From Streptomyces seoulensis (GTDB taxonomy: Bacteria > Actinomycetota > Actinomycetes > Streptomycetales > Streptomycetaceae), in assembly GCF_004328625.1 (NCBI RefSeq), contig NZ_CP032229.1, forward strand, positions 5,022,001 through 5,086,000: DNA of 64,000 nucleotides. Reading direction: 5' to 3'. The notes beneath the pieces are model-generated. The model was given only the letters and a program-made list of their open reading frames with translations. It made no database searches and was not told the DNA's origin. The position numbers were made by a program, and so were the translations under genes. Shown here piece by piece: positions 1-8,262 of this stretch. Each line of letters begins with the position of its first letter. Within the stretch, counting starts at the first letter, position 1.

Positions 1-866
1 CCCTGGGCGGTCAGCTCACGGTCGTACTCGGTGCGCGGGCCGTCGTGCAGCCGGTCCACGGCCGCCGCGCTGAACAGCGACTCGGCGGACGCGATCAGGG
101 TGAACGCGACGATCGTGCCGAGCACCGCCACATCCGCGAACCCGGCGAAGGCGCTCAGCGGCGGCGGCTGGACGGCGCCCAGCAGCCCCCGCACCTCCAC
201 CATCGCCACCTTCGTGCCGAACACCGGCACGGCGAGCGTGGCCAGCCCGACCGCGGCGAGCGGACCGGGCACCGTACGCACCCGCGCCGGGAGGTGCTTC
301 CACCCCACCATGACGGCGACGGTGCCCGCGCACAGCGCCAGCGAGGCCAGCGCCCGGCCGTCGCCGACCGCGCCCACGAGACCGCGCGGCAGGCCGAGCA
401 TCTTGTCCAGCCCGGCGTCCGGCGCCTTGGCGGCCATCGCCGGGTACAGCTGACCGGCCACCAGGACCAGGCCGATTCCGGCCAGCATGCCCTCCACGAC
501 GGCCAGGGATATGGCCCGGAAGTACCGGCCGAGCCGCAGCACTCCCATCGCGACCTGGAGCAGCCCGGTGGCGAGCACGATCGCGCCCAGCGCCGGCAGC
601 CCGAACTCCTTGACAGCCTCGAAGACCAGCACGGTGAGCCCGGCCGCCGGACCGGACACCTGGAGGCTGCTGCCGCGCAGCACCCCGGTGACGAGACCGC
701 CCACGATGCCGGTGACCAGCCCCAGTTCGGCCGGGACCCCGGAGGCGACGGCCACGCCCACGCACAGCGGCAGCGCGACCAGGAAGACGACGAGGGACGC
801 GGCGAAGTCCCGCCGCAGATGCGGGGCGCGGGATATGAGCCCTCGCCCGGACACCGGCGCGCTCAC
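1..866 (-). CDS. SulP-family anion permease, 5' part (gene runs off the left edge)
   Basis: Membrane permease of the SulP (SLC26-like) family, which moves sulfate or bicarbonate. About 288 residues are present; the rest, including any STAS domain, lies outside the window. Read on the minus strand from GTG at 866, the protein has long hydrophobic helices (for example the stretch starting SLVVFLVALPLCVGVA) and ends at the edge in a SulP-like segment with SVDRLHDGPRTEYDREL. The start overlaps the stop of the carbonic anhydrase gene upstream in the sequence GTGA, so the two are probably translationally coupled. That context favours bicarbonate as substrate, which is an inference; sulfate remains possible. 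Confidence 0.85.
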   Translation of the reverse strand, partial: MSAPVSGRGLISRAPHLRRDFAASLVVFLVALPLCVGVAVASGVPAELGLVTGIVGGLVTGVLRGSSLQVSGPAAGLTVLVFEAVKEFGLPALGAIVLATGLLQVAMGVLRLGRYFRAISLAVVEGMLAGIGLVLVAGQLYPAMAAKAPDAGLDKMLGLPRGLVGAVGDGRALASLALCAGTVAVMVGWKHLPARVRTVPGPLAAVGLATLAVPVFGTKVAMVEVRGLLGAVQPPPLSAFAGFADVAVLGTIVAFTLIASAESLFSAAAVDRLHDGPRTEYDRELTAQ

Positions 867-1441
867 AGGGCTTCGAAGGTGTCGGTGGCGGCCCGGTGCG
901 CGCGTACGGCCCCGGTGTGGACCTCGTAGTACCAGGCGTGCAGGGTGAGCGTGCCCTCCGCCGTCCGGCGCTCGACGCAGGGGTACGAGCGCAGGCGCAG
1001 CAGCTGGGTCAGCGCGTGGCACTGCACGCCCTCGGCGACCTCGGGGTCCTCGGCCGCGCCGGCCGGGCGCGGGGCGGCGTGCGCCAGCCAGTCGCGCACG
1101 GCGGGTACGGCGGTCAGGTCGTCGCCGCGCACCAGCGCGCCGACCGCCCCGCAGTGCGAGTGGCCGCAGACGACGATGTCGCGGACGCCGAGCACCTCGA
1201 CGGCGTACTCGATGGTGGCGGCCTCGCTGGTGGGGTGCTCGGAGGTGTGCGGCGGGACGATGTTGCCCGCGGTGCGCAGCTCGAACAGCTCGCCGGGGCG
1301 GGCGCCCGTGATCAGGGCCGGGACGACCCGTGAGTCGGAGCAGGTGATGAACAGGACCTGGGGAGACTGGCCTTCGGCGAGGCGGGCGAACTCCTCGGAG
1401 CGCCGGCCGAACGTGCGGGCGTGGTCGATGAGGGGCTGCAT
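863..1441 (-). CDS. Beta-class carbonic anhydrase
   Basis: Interconverts CO2 and bicarbonate in the cytoplasm. The 192-aa protein has the beta-class zinc-site signatures: CSDSR near residue 34 (Cys and the Asp-Arg dyad) and HSHCGAVGAL near residue 94 (His and Cys ligands). Length is normal for the family. The ATG at 1441 is preceded by a strong AGGAGGAG ribosome binding site. The stop overlaps the GTG of the SulP permease by four bases, so enzyme and transporter are likely made together as a bicarbonate supply pair. Promoter not resolved. Confidence 0.93.
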   Translation of the reverse strand: MQPLIDHARTFGRRSEEFARLAEGQSPQVLFITCSDSRVVPALITGARPGELFELRTAGNIVPPHTSEHPTSEAATIEYAVEVLGVRDIVVCGHSHCGAVGALVRGDDLTAVPAVRDWLAHAAPRPAGAAEDPEVAEGVQCHALTQLLRLRSYPCVERRTAEGTLTLHAWYYEVHTGAVRAHRAATDTFEAL

Positions 1442-1519
1442 GATGTCTGGACTCCTCCTGGCGCGCGTGGACGGCGCGTCGGGCTTGCACGACTGTGGTG
1501 GGGGGAGCGAGCCCGCCCG

Positions 1520-1918
1520 TCAGCAGCGGAAGACCTGAAGGACTGCCGGGGAATGGGCTCCGGAGGATCTCGTGACGCCGGCGCCGGCAGCGCCGGACCG
1601 CGCGGGCGGTACGGGCTCGGCCGGCCGCCGGGATATGAGCGGGCGCTCCGGCGCGAAGGTGGGCGCGGCGCCGCGCTGGCGGTGCCGGTCGGTATGGGCG
1701 GCGACCGGCGGAGTCCGGTGGCGGCGGGGTTCGCGGACGGTGTCCGCGCCTTCGCCCGCGGGCGGGGCGACGAGGATGATCCCCGGCGCGTCATTGGCCT
1801 TTGCCTCACCGAGCGTATGTGCGGTGGCGAAGGGTCCGGAGGGCGCGAAGAGCTGGAGGGTGATCACCGCGACCGCGAGCAGGGCGAGCACCGCGCCGAG
1901 CGTCCTGCCTCGGGACAT
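1520..1918 (-). CDS. Small exported or membrane-anchored protein of unknown function
   Basis: A 132-aa protein starting at ATG 1918, behind a G-rich ribosome binding site (GCAGGGGGG, 5 nt spacing). An in-frame upstream ATG at 1960 has no such site. Residues 1-30 are a basic start followed by a hydrophobic helix (GAVLALLAVAVITLQLF), consistent with a signal anchor or uncleaved signal peptide. The rest is Pro/Arg-rich and looks disordered. No family recognised. It lies upstream of and on the same strand as the carbonic anhydrase, about 78 nt away, and could share its transcript. Confidence 0.55.
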   Translation of the reverse strand: MSRGRTLGAVLALLAVAVITLQLFAPSGPFATAHTLGEAKANDAPGIILVAPPAGEGADTVREPRRHRTPPVAAHTDRHRQRGAAPTFAPERPLISRRPAEPVPPARSGAAGAGVTRSSGAHSPAVLQVFRC

Positions 1919-1989
1919 GCGCACCCCCCTGCGGAATCCCACGTCTCTTGTACGCGCCAAGCATTGGTCAATGGATGGTCAAGAAACAC

Positions 1990-2021
1990 GTTAACCCGGC
2001 GGGATGCTTTGCAGGGTTAAC
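1990..2021. promoter_or_regulatory. Perfect 8-bp inverted repeat (GTTAACCC / GGGTTAAC)
   Basis: GTTAACCC (1990-1997) and GGGTTAAC (2014-2021) are perfect inverted copies separated by 16 nt. They are unusually AT-containing for this chromosome and lie about 70-100 bp upstream of the small exported protein gene starting at 1918. Position fits an operator for that gene; the regulator is unknown. Confidence 0.35.
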
Positions 2022-2048
2022 GGCGGGTTACGTGCCGCAGGAAGCGTG

Positions 2049-2089
2049 AAAAAAGCGGGTCAAGCGGCTGAAATCAGCTCTTGACCCGC
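2049..2089 (-). terminator. Strong intrinsic terminator downstream of zapE
   Basis: GCGGGTCAAG (2055-2064) pairs perfectly with CTTGACCCGC (2080-2089), and an inner GCTGA/TCAGC stem extends the hairpin. Read on the minus strand the hairpin is followed by six T residues (A-run 2049-2054 on the plus strand). This is a textbook rho-independent terminator for the minus-strand gene ending at 2141. Confidence 0.88.
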
Positions 2090-2140
2090 AGAAGTTGAGG
2101 GGATATCAGAAACAGGGCGGCCGGACTGTTACCCGGTCTG

Positions 2141-3235
2141 TCACTCCGTCACCAGCGGCTTGGCGTCGCGTGCCAGCGCGGTGAGCCGGGAGATCGCGCG
2201 GAAGTACTTCTTGCGGTACCCGCCGTTCAGCATCTCCTCACTGAACAGCCGGTCGAAGGGCAGCCCCGAGGCCAGCACCGGGACCTCGCGGTCGTAGAGC
2301 CGGTCGGCCAGCACCACCAGGCGCAGCGCCGTCGACTGGTCCGGCACCGGCCGCACGTCGGTGAGGCAGACCGCGCGCACCTCGTCGGTCAGCGCGCCGT
2401 ACCGGCTCGGGTGCACCTTCGCCAGGTGCTCCAGGAGCTGCGGGAAGGCGTCCAGCGAGGCGCCCTCGGTGCCGTGTGCGGCCCTGGTCACCTGCTCGTC
2501 GGTGTACGGCGCGGGCGCCTCCGGCAGACCGCGGTGGCGGTAGTCCTCGCCGTCGATGCGCAGGGCGCGGAAGTGGGCGGACAGGCCCTGGATCTCGCGC
2601 AGGAAGTCGGCCGCCGCGAACCGGCCCTCGCCCAGCTTGCCGGGCAGCGTGTTGGAGGTGGCGGCCAGCGCCACGCCCGCCTCGACCAGCTTGCCGAGCA
2701 GGCTGGAGACCAGCACCGTGTCGCCGGGGTCGTCCAGCTCGAACTCGTCGATGCACAGCAGGGCGTGGCCGGACAGCGTGCGGACCGTCTGCTGGAAGCC
2801 GAGGGCGCCCACCAGGTTGGTCAGCTCCACGAAGGTGCCGAACGCCTTGCGGGAGGGCTCGGCCGGGGTGGCGTGCCAGAGCGAGGCGAGCAGGTGGGTC
2901 TTGCCGACGCCGTAGCCGCCGTCCAGGTAGACGCCGCGCGGGCCGGCCGGGGCCTTGGCCTTCGCGCGGCCGAAGCCGAACAGGCCCCGCTTGCCCTCGC
3001 CGGGCAGGGCGCCGCCGAGTCCCGCCGCGAAGCCCTCCAGCACGCCCACGGCGTCGGTCTGGCTGGGCTGGTTCGGGTCCGGGATGTACGTGGCGAAGCG
3101 CACCGAGTCGAAGCGGGGCGGCGGCACCATCTCGGCGACCAGCCGGTCGGCCGGGACGTGCGGCGCGCGTGCGCACAGGGACAGCGGACCGGCGTCGGTC
3201 AGCGGGGTGGAGCCGGGGGCTGCGGTGGAGGACAC
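2141..3235 (-). CDS. zapE: ZapE/AFG1-like P-loop ATPase
   Basis: AAA-type ATPase of the AFG1/ZapE family; in E. coli ZapE acts at the division ring, while the actinobacterial role is not established. The 364-aa protein has a Walker A motif GGYGVGKTH at about residues 106-114, a Walker B LLCIDEFELDD and an ATSNTLP segment matching the sensor region. GTG at 3235 is chosen: it opens a normal-length protein and lies 36 bp from the divergent gene at 3272, and the long upstream extension in the same frame overlaps that gene. The transcript ends at the terminator at 2049-2089. Confidence 0.87.
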   Translation of the reverse strand: MSSTAAPGSTPLTDAGPLSLCARAPHVPADRLVAEMVPPPRFDSVRFATYIPDPNQPSQTDAVGVLEGFAAGLGGALPGEGKRGLFGFGRAKAKAPAGPRGVYLDGGYGVGKTHLLASLWHATPAEPSRKAFGTFVELTNLVGALGFQQTVRTLSGHALLCIDEFELDDPGDTVLVSSLLGKLVEAGVALAATSNTLPGKLGEGRFAAADFLREIQGLSAHFRALRIDGEDYRHRGLPEAPAPYTDEQVTRAAHGTEGASLDAFPQLLEHLAKVHPSRYGALTDEVRAVCLTDVRPVPDQSTALRLVVLADRLYDREVPVLASGLPFDRLFSEEMLNGGYRKKYFRAISRLTALARDAKPLVTE

Positions 3236-3271
3236 GGTTACCCATGCTAATCGCCATGTCACACTGCACGA

Positions 3272-4066
3272 ATGCGACGCCTGTTCCCTGTGACCCACGA
3301 AACAGCAGCTCGGGACCGTGACCGGGGTGAGTTGACCGGCGAGTGGAGTCTCGCCGAACTGGCCGCCGCCTACGCCTATCCCGTCTCCCGCGACGGAGGG
3401 CCCCGCACCTGGCTGCGGGCCAACATGGTCTCCACCCTGGACGGCGCGGCCCAGCACGACGGGCGCTCCCAGCCCATCTCCTGCCCGGCCGACATGCGCG
3501 TCTTCGGCACGCTGCGGGCGCTCGCGGACGTCGTGCTGGTCGGTGCGGAAACGGTTCGCCAGGAGGGGTACCGGCCCGCTCGCGCCCGTGCCGAGTTCGC
3601 GGCGGCGCGGGAGGCGGCCGGGCAGGGTCCGGCTCCGGCGGTCGCGGTGGTGTCGGGCGGCCTCGACCTGGACTTCTCGCTCCCGCTGTACACCTCGCCG
3701 CTGGTCCCGACGGTCGTCCTGACCGGTACGGACGCGCCCGCCGACCGGGTGGCCGCCGCTGAGCGGGCCGGGGTGCGGGTGGTCGTCGCGGGGGAGGGGC
3801 GCCGGGTCGATCCGGCACGGGCCGTGGCGGCGCTCGCCGGGCTCGGGTACGTCCGTCAGCTCACCGAGGGCGGTCCCCGGCTGCTGGGGCAACTGGTCGC
3901 GGCGGACGTGCTGGACGAGCTGTGTCTGACGCTGTCGCCCATGCTCACGGCGGGGGACGCGCAGCGGATCGCCGGTGGGCCAGGGGTTTCGGTGCCGCGC
4001 CGGTTCGCGCTCGCGTTGCTGCTGGAGGAGTACGGATTTCTGTTCGGGCGGTACCGCCGACCCTGA
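3272..4066 (+). CDS. Pyrimidine/flavin-pathway reductase-like protein (RibD C-terminal domain)
   Basis: A 264-aa protein with the RibD C-terminal (dihydrofolate-reductase-like) fold. Visible landmarks are RANMVSTLDGAAQHDGRS near residue 50, LGTLRALADVVLVGAETVR-type sequence around 75-95 and TEGGPRLLGQL around 198. In riboflavin synthesis this domain reduces a pyrimidine with NADPH, but stand-alone actinobacterial copies are often uncharacterised, so the substrate is unknown. It is divergent from zapE with only 36 bp between starts, so the two promoters must overlap the coding starts or each other. Confidence 0.82.
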   Translation: MRRLFPVTHETAARDRDRGELTGEWSLAELAAAYAYPVSRDGGPRTWLRANMVSTLDGAAQHDGRSQPISCPADMRVFGTLRALADVVLVGAETVRQEGYRPARARAEFAAAREAAGQGPAPAVAVVSGGLDLDFSLPLYTSPLVPTVVLTGTDAPADRVAAAERAGVRVVVAGEGRRVDPARAVAALAGLGYVRQLTEGGPRLLGQLVAADVLDELCLTLSPMLTAGDAQRIAGGPGVSVPRRFALALLLEEYGFLFGRYRRP

Positions 4067-4222
4067 AAACAGCGGAATCTACCGTTCCGTTTACCTTCCG
4101 GGGGGCACACTTAGTCCCGGTACTCCCCGTGCGGTAACGGGGCAGGATGGTTTCCGCAGGGCCTTTTCGGGCCAACGGAGGACAGAGGGTCACGAGGACC
4201 CTCGAGGGAGAAGAGGCGGCTG
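4067..4222. other. Intergenic stretch with short dyad
   Basis: This 156-bp gap holds a short hairpin, CCCCGT (4125-4130) with ACGGGG (4137-4142), which could terminate the reductase transcript weakly. A purine-rich ribosome binding site (GAGGGAGAAGAGG) precedes the GTG at 4223. No convincing promoter was found. Confidence 0.3.
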
Positions 4223-4696
4223 GTGTTCACAAGCGTTCTGATGATCGAGAAAGCCCTGACGTCGGCCGACGTGGAGTTCGTGACGACCTTGCACGGTGAC
4301 GAGCCGGTCTTCTTCCATGTGCTGCTCCAGCCGCGCGGTGACCAGGCGGACCGGCTGCTGCGGGCCATCGACGACATCGCCCTCGGCGAGCTGGACGAGG
4401 CCGTGCACGAGGGGGAGACGCCCGAGGGCACGGATGCGCGGAGCGTGGGGGAGAAGGCCCTGGAGGTCTCCCTGACGGCGCTGCGTGCCGCCGGGAGCCG
4501 GGCCGAGGGGAGGCTCGTCGAGAACCACCCGCTGGAGGCCCTCAAGTCCCTCGTCGCGGAGGTCCACGCCGACGAGGTCATCGTCCTCACCGACCCCCAC
4601 TACGTCGAGGAGTTCTTCCACCGCGACTGGGCCTCCCGAGCCCGCCACAAGGTCGGCGTCCCGGTCCTCAAGCTCTTCAGCCACAGCAAGGCGTAG
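4223..4696 (+). CDS. Conserved actinobacterial protein with UspA-like C-terminus (often mislabelled indole-3-glycerol phosphate synthase)
   Basis: A 157-aa cytoplasmic protein starting at GTG 4223 behind GAGGGAGAAGAGG. The C-terminal half (ADEVIVLTDPHYVEEFFH, then RDWASRARHKVGVPVLKLF) resembles the last strand-helix units of universal stress proteins. No TIM-barrel phosphate-binding loops are present, so the indole-3-glycerol phosphate synthase label that I recall being attached to such proteins is not supported here. It precedes murC by 345 bp on the same strand. Function unknown. Confidence 0.7.
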   Translation: MFTSVLMIEKALTSADVEFVTTLHGDEPVFFHVLLQPRGDQADRLLRAIDDIALGELDEAVHEGETPEGTDARSVGEKALEVSLTALRAAGSRAEGRLVENHPLEALKSLVAEVHADEVIVLTDPHYVEEFFHRDWASRARHKVGVPVLKLFSHSKA

Positions 4697-5041
4697 CCCT
4701 ACGGGGTCTCGGCGACTGGTCCGGCACCGGGTAGCGCGGGGGCATCCGGTGCGGGGCCGTCCCGGCTTCGACGGTCGGCGGCGCGTTCGGTGTTCCGGAG
4801 CGCGAGCCGCACACTGCCGTCCCGGGGCCGGCTGGGCCACGCCCCGCGCTCGCCGCCGCACGCGGGCCGTGGCGATCGTCGTCTCGTGTCCGCCCGGTGC
4901 CCTCCGCCTCGCCAGCGGCCCGGAGCCGCTCCCGGTCGGCACGCCCGCCGACCGGCGCGCCACCCGCCGGGGTGGGGGGTGGGTCGGATCTGCGCATAGG
5001 GTGGGCATCCTCTGGCTCGCTCGTATATGGGAGAAGAACGC
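4697..5041. other. 345-bp intergenic region upstream of murC
   Basis: No convincing gene on either strand; open frames here are frequent in GC-rich DNA and lack ribosome binding sites. The last 20 bases carry GGGAGAAG before the murC ATG. A promoter for murC is expected here but no clear -35/-10 pair was recognised. Confidence 0.3.
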
Positions 5042-6433
5042 ATGGCACCCGGCCTTCCTATCGCCATGGACCGACCGCACTTCATCGGGATCGGGGGGGC
5101 CGGGATGTCGGGGATCGCCAAGATCCTGGCTCAGCGTGGGGCTCGGGTGGCGGGGAGTGACGCCAAGGAGTCCGCGACCGCCGAGGCGCTGCGGGCGCAC
5201 GGCGCGACCGTGCACATCGGACACGCCGCCGGGCACCTCGCGGACGACGCCAGCTGTGTCGTCGTCTCCTCCGCGATCCGGCAGGACAACCCCGAGCTGG
5301 CCCGCGCCGCCGAGCTGGGCATCCCCGTGGTGCACCGCTCCGACGCGCTCGCCGCGCTGATGGAGGGCCTGCGGCCGATCGCGGTGGCCGGTACGCACGG
5401 CAAGACCACCACCACCTCGATGCTCGCGGTCTCCCTGACCGAGCTGGGCGCCCGCCCGTCGTACGCGATCGGCGGCGACCTGGACGCCCCCGGTTCCAAC
5501 GCCCTGCACGGCGAGGGCGAGATCTTCGTGGCCGAGGCGGACGAAAGCGACCGCAGCTTCCACAAGTACGCCCCCGAGGTCGCCATCGTCCTCAACGTCG
5601 AGCTGGACCACCACGCCAACTACGCCTCGATGGACGAGATCTACGAGTCCTTCGAGACCTTCGCGGGCAAGATCGTCCCCGGCGGCACCCTGGTGATCTC
5701 CGCCGACCACGAGGGCGCCCGCGAGCTGACCCGCCGGGTGACCGGTGTGAAGACGGTGACGTACGGCGAGGCCGAGGACGCCGACGTACGGGTCCTGAAG
5801 ATCGTGCCCCAGGGCCTCAAGAGCGAGGTCACCGCCGTACTGGACGGCCGTGAGCTGACCTTCGCCGTCTCCGTCCCCGGCCGCCACTACGCGCTCAACG
5901 CCGTCGCCGCGCTCGCCGCGGGCGTCGCCCTCGGCCTGCCCGCCGACGAGCTGGCCCCCGCCCTCGCCGCGTACACCGGCGTCAAGCGGCGCCTCCAGCT
6001 CAAGGGTGAGGAGGCGGGCGTGCAGGTGATCGACTCCTACGCCCACCACCCCACCGAGATGACCGCCGACCTGGAGGCCATGCGCGGCGCCGCCGGGGAC
6101 GACCGCCGCATCCTCGTCGTCTTCCAGCCGCACCTGTTCTCCCGCACCCAGGAGCTGGGCAAGGAGATGGGCCAGGCCCTCGCCCTCGCCGACGCCTCCG
6201 TGGTGCTCGACATCTATCCGGCCCGCGAGGACCCGATCCCCGGCATCACCAGCGCGCTGATCATCGAGGCCGCCCGCGCGGCCGGCGCGGATGTCACCGC
6301 CGTGCACGACAAGGCGGACATCCCCGAGGTCGTCGCGGGAATGGCGAAGCCCGGTGATCTTGTTCTCACCATGGGCGCGGGTGACGTCACCGACCTGGGC
6401 CCGCTGATCCTGGACCGCCTGTCGCAGAAGTAA
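5042..6433 (+). CDS. murC: UDP-N-acetylmuramate--L-alanine ligase MurC
   Basis: Cytoplasmic Mur ligase that joins L-alanine to UDP-MurNAc using ATP, an essential step of peptidoglycan synthesis. The 463-aa protein shows the N-terminal nucleotide loop GIGGAGMSG at about residues 14-22, the ATP loop GTHGKTTTTSM near 115-125, the LDHHANYAS stretch near 190 and DSYAHHPTE near 330. Length matches the family. ATG 5042 is preferred over the in-frame 5027 because GGGAGAAG lies at the right distance. msrB follows after 14 bp, so co-transcription is likely. Confidence 0.96.
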   Translation: MAPGLPIAMDRPHFIGIGGAGMSGIAKILAQRGARVAGSDAKESATAEALRAHGATVHIGHAAGHLADDASCVVVSSAIRQDNPELARAAELGIPVVHRSDALAALMEGLRPIAVAGTHGKTTTTSMLAVSLTELGARPSYAIGGDLDAPGSNALHGEGEIFVAEADESDRSFHKYAPEVAIVLNVELDHHANYASMDEIYESFETFAGKIVPGGTLVISADHEGARELTRRVTGVKTVTYGEAEDADVRVLKIVPQGLKSEVTAVLDGRELTFAVSVPGRHYALNAVAALAAGVALGLPADELAPALAAYTGVKRRLQLKGEEAGVQVIDSYAHHPTEMTADLEAMRGAAGDDRRILVVFQPHLFSRTQELGKEMGQALALADASVVLDIYPAREDPIPGITSALIIEAARAAGADVTAVHDKADIPEVVAGMAKPGDLVLTMGAGDVTDLGPLILDRLSQK

Positions 6434-6447
6434 AGGGGCTGATCCTC

Positions 6448-6855
6448 ATGGCGTACGACGTCGAGAAGACGGACGAGCAGTGGCGGGCGGAGCTGAGCCC
6501 GGCCGAGTACACGGTGCTGCGCCAGGCCGGCACCGAACCCGCCTTCACCGGTGAGTACACGGACACCAAGACCGAGGGTGTCTACTCCTGCCGGGCCTGC
6601 GGCGCCGACCTGTTCACCTCGGACACCAAGTTCGCCTCGCACTGCGGCTGGCCGTCCTTCTTCGACCCGAAGGACACCGACGCGGTCGAGCTGATCGCGG
6701 ACCGTTCGCACGGGATGGTCCGCACCGAGGTCCGCTGCTCCAACTGCGGCTCCCACCTCGGGCACGTCTTCGAGGGCGAGGGCTACCCCACGCCCACCGA
6801 CCAGCGGTACTGCATCAACAGCATCTCGCTGCGCCTCAAGCCCGAGGAGGGCTGA
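6448..6855 (+). CDS. msrB: Peptide-methionine (R)-S-oxide reductase MsrB
   Basis: Repairs R-methionine sulfoxide in proteins using thioredoxin. The 135-aa protein has both zinc CxxC pairs (CRACG and CSNCG), the CGWPSFF motif, GSHLGHVF and the catalytic RYCINS near residue 122. Length is typical for a free MsrB. It starts 14 bp after murC and ends just before a strong hairpin, so it is the last gene of that transcript. Confidence 0.96.
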   Translation: MAYDVEKTDEQWRAELSPAEYTVLRQAGTEPAFTGEYTDTKTEGVYSCRACGADLFTSDTKFASHCGWPSFFDPKDTDAVELIADRSHGMVRTEVRCSNCGSHLGHVFEGEGYPTPTDQRYCINSISLRLKPEEG

Positions 6856-6865
6856 CGCCCGTCCC

Positions 6866-6907
6866 CGACGACGCCCACCCGCCGGAAGCGGCGGGTGGGC
6901 ATCGTCG
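6866..6907. terminator. Hairpin terminator after msrB
   Basis: GCCCACCCGCCG (6873-6884) pairs perfectly with CGGCGGGTGGGC (6889-6900) around a GAAG loop. After one mismatch the stem continues for six more pairs (6866-6871 with 6902-6907). No T-run follows, as is common in Streptomyces. Confidence 0.8.
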
Positions 6908-6999
6908 TATGAGCGCAGCGGTATGAGCAGGGTCACATGATCGGATGAATGGATCGGCCGTGGCTGGGTAGCAGCCTCCCGATTCATGGGACCGTCCGG

Positions 7000-7016
7000 C
7001 CGTGGCACGACCACGG
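7000..7016. promoter_or_regulatory. CCGTGG-N5-CCACGG dyad upstream of the betaine-type importer
   Basis: A perfect 6-bp inverted repeat with a 5-nt spacer lies 122 bp before the TTG start of the ABC ATPase gene. Its position fits an operator or mRNA hairpin; no regulator gene is adjacent, so the role is a guess. Confidence 0.3.
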
Positions 7017-7137
7017 GTGTGCGCGCCCGCGCCCGGTCCGGCCGCCCTTTCGCGCTCTCCGGGTGGCGTGGTTCGTGCCGACTGGACTCGGCCGGAACGG
7101 TCCAGGCACTCCTGCCAACCGAAGGGCGCGCGGCGTT

Positions 7138-8262
7138 TTGATACGGATAGATTCAGTCAGCAAGCGATACCCGGACGGCACGGTCGCGGTCGACCGGCTG
7201 TCGCTGGACATACCGGACCGCGCGATCACCGTCCTCGTCGGCCCCTCCGGCTGCGGCAAGACGACCACCCTGCGGATGATCAACCGGATGGTGGAGCCGA
7301 GCGAGGGCAGCATCCTCCTCGACGGCGCCGACATCCGGCAGCAGCCCGTCAACTCCCTGCGCCGTTCCATGGGTTACGTCATCCAGAACGCCGGGCTGTT
7401 CCAGCACCGCACCATCATCGACAACATCATCACCGTGCCCCGCCTCCTGGGCTGGAGCAAGGCCAAGGCCCGCGAGCGCGCGGCCGAGCTGATGGAGCGG
7501 GTCGGGCTGGACGCCTCGCTCGCCAAGCGGTACCCGTACCAGCTCTCCGGCGGCCAGCAGCAGCGCGTCGGCGTGGCGCGGGCGCTCGCCGCCGACCCGC
7601 CGGTCCTCCTCATGGACGAGCCGTTCTCCGCAGTCGACCCGGTGGTCCGCAAGGGACTCCAGGACGAACTGCTGCGCATCCAGGACGAGCTGGGCAAGAC
7701 CATCGTCTTCGTCACCCATGACATCGACGAGGCGGTGAAGCTCGGCACCATGGTCGCCGTGCTGCGCACCGGCGGGCACCTCGCCCAGTTCGCGCCGCCC
7801 GCCGAACTGCTCACCGCGCCCGCCGACCCCTTCGTGGAGGACTTCCTCGGCGCCGACCGGGGCATCCGCCGGCTGTCCTTCTTCCCGTCCGACGGGCTGG
7901 AGCTGGAGACCGGGCCGATCGTCCCCGTGGACGCCGACGCCACCCGGCTCACCCCGCACGGCAGCACCCCGTACCTGCTCGTCACCGACGCCGACGGCCG
8001 TCCGCTCGGCTGGGGCGAGCCGGGCGCGCTGACCGCGGGCGCCGTCGACGCCGGCCGGCTGCTGTCGCACGGCAGGCCGTTCCGGCCGGGCAAGGACTCG
8101 CTGCGCACCGCGCTCGACGGCGCCGTGCTCTCGCCGACCGGCTGGGCCGTGGCCGTCGACGGCGAGGGGCGCGCGGTCGGCGTGGTCTCGCAGGCGGCGA
8201 TCGGAGAGGCCATCCGCACCGCGCACACCGAGGACCGTCCGGAGGTGACGGCGGCCGGATGA
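7138..8262 (+). CDS. Glycine betaine/choline-type ABC importer ATPase
   Basis: Energises uptake of quaternary-ammonium compatible solutes (OpuCA/ProV type). The 374-aa protein has Walker A GPSGCGKTT near residue 36, the Q-loop GYVIQNAG, the signature LSGGQQQRVGVARAL near 142, Walker B VLLMDEPFSAVD and the H-loop VTHDIDEA. The extra C-terminal 120 residues sit where CBS domains occur in OpuCA but resemble them only loosely. TTG at 7138 is chosen because homology begins there (IRIDSVSKRYPDG) and upstream residues do not look like this family. The stop overlaps the permease ATG in ATGA. Confidence 0.88.
   Translation: MIRIDSVSKRYPDGTVAVDRLSLDIPDRAITVLVGPSGCGKTTTLRMINRMVEPSEGSILLDGADIRQQPVNSLRRSMGYVIQNAGLFQHRTIIDNIITVPRLLGWSKAKARERAAELMERVGLDASLAKRYPYQLSGGQQQRVGVARALAADPPVLLMDEPFSAVDPVVRKGLQDELLRIQDELGKTIVFVTHDIDEAVKLGTMVAVLRTGGHLAQFAPPAELLTAPADPFVEDFLGADRGIRRLSFFPSDGLELETGPIVPVDADATRLTPHGSTPYLLVTDADGRPLGWGEPGALTAGAVDAGRLLSHGRPFRPGKDSLRTALDGAVLSPTGWAVAVDGEGRAVGVVSQAAIGEAIRTAHTEDRPEVTAAG

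Noticed and set aside
4677..5121. Minus-strand frames upstream of murC
   Set aside because: No start signal, biased composition and overlap with the murC promoter and ribosome site.
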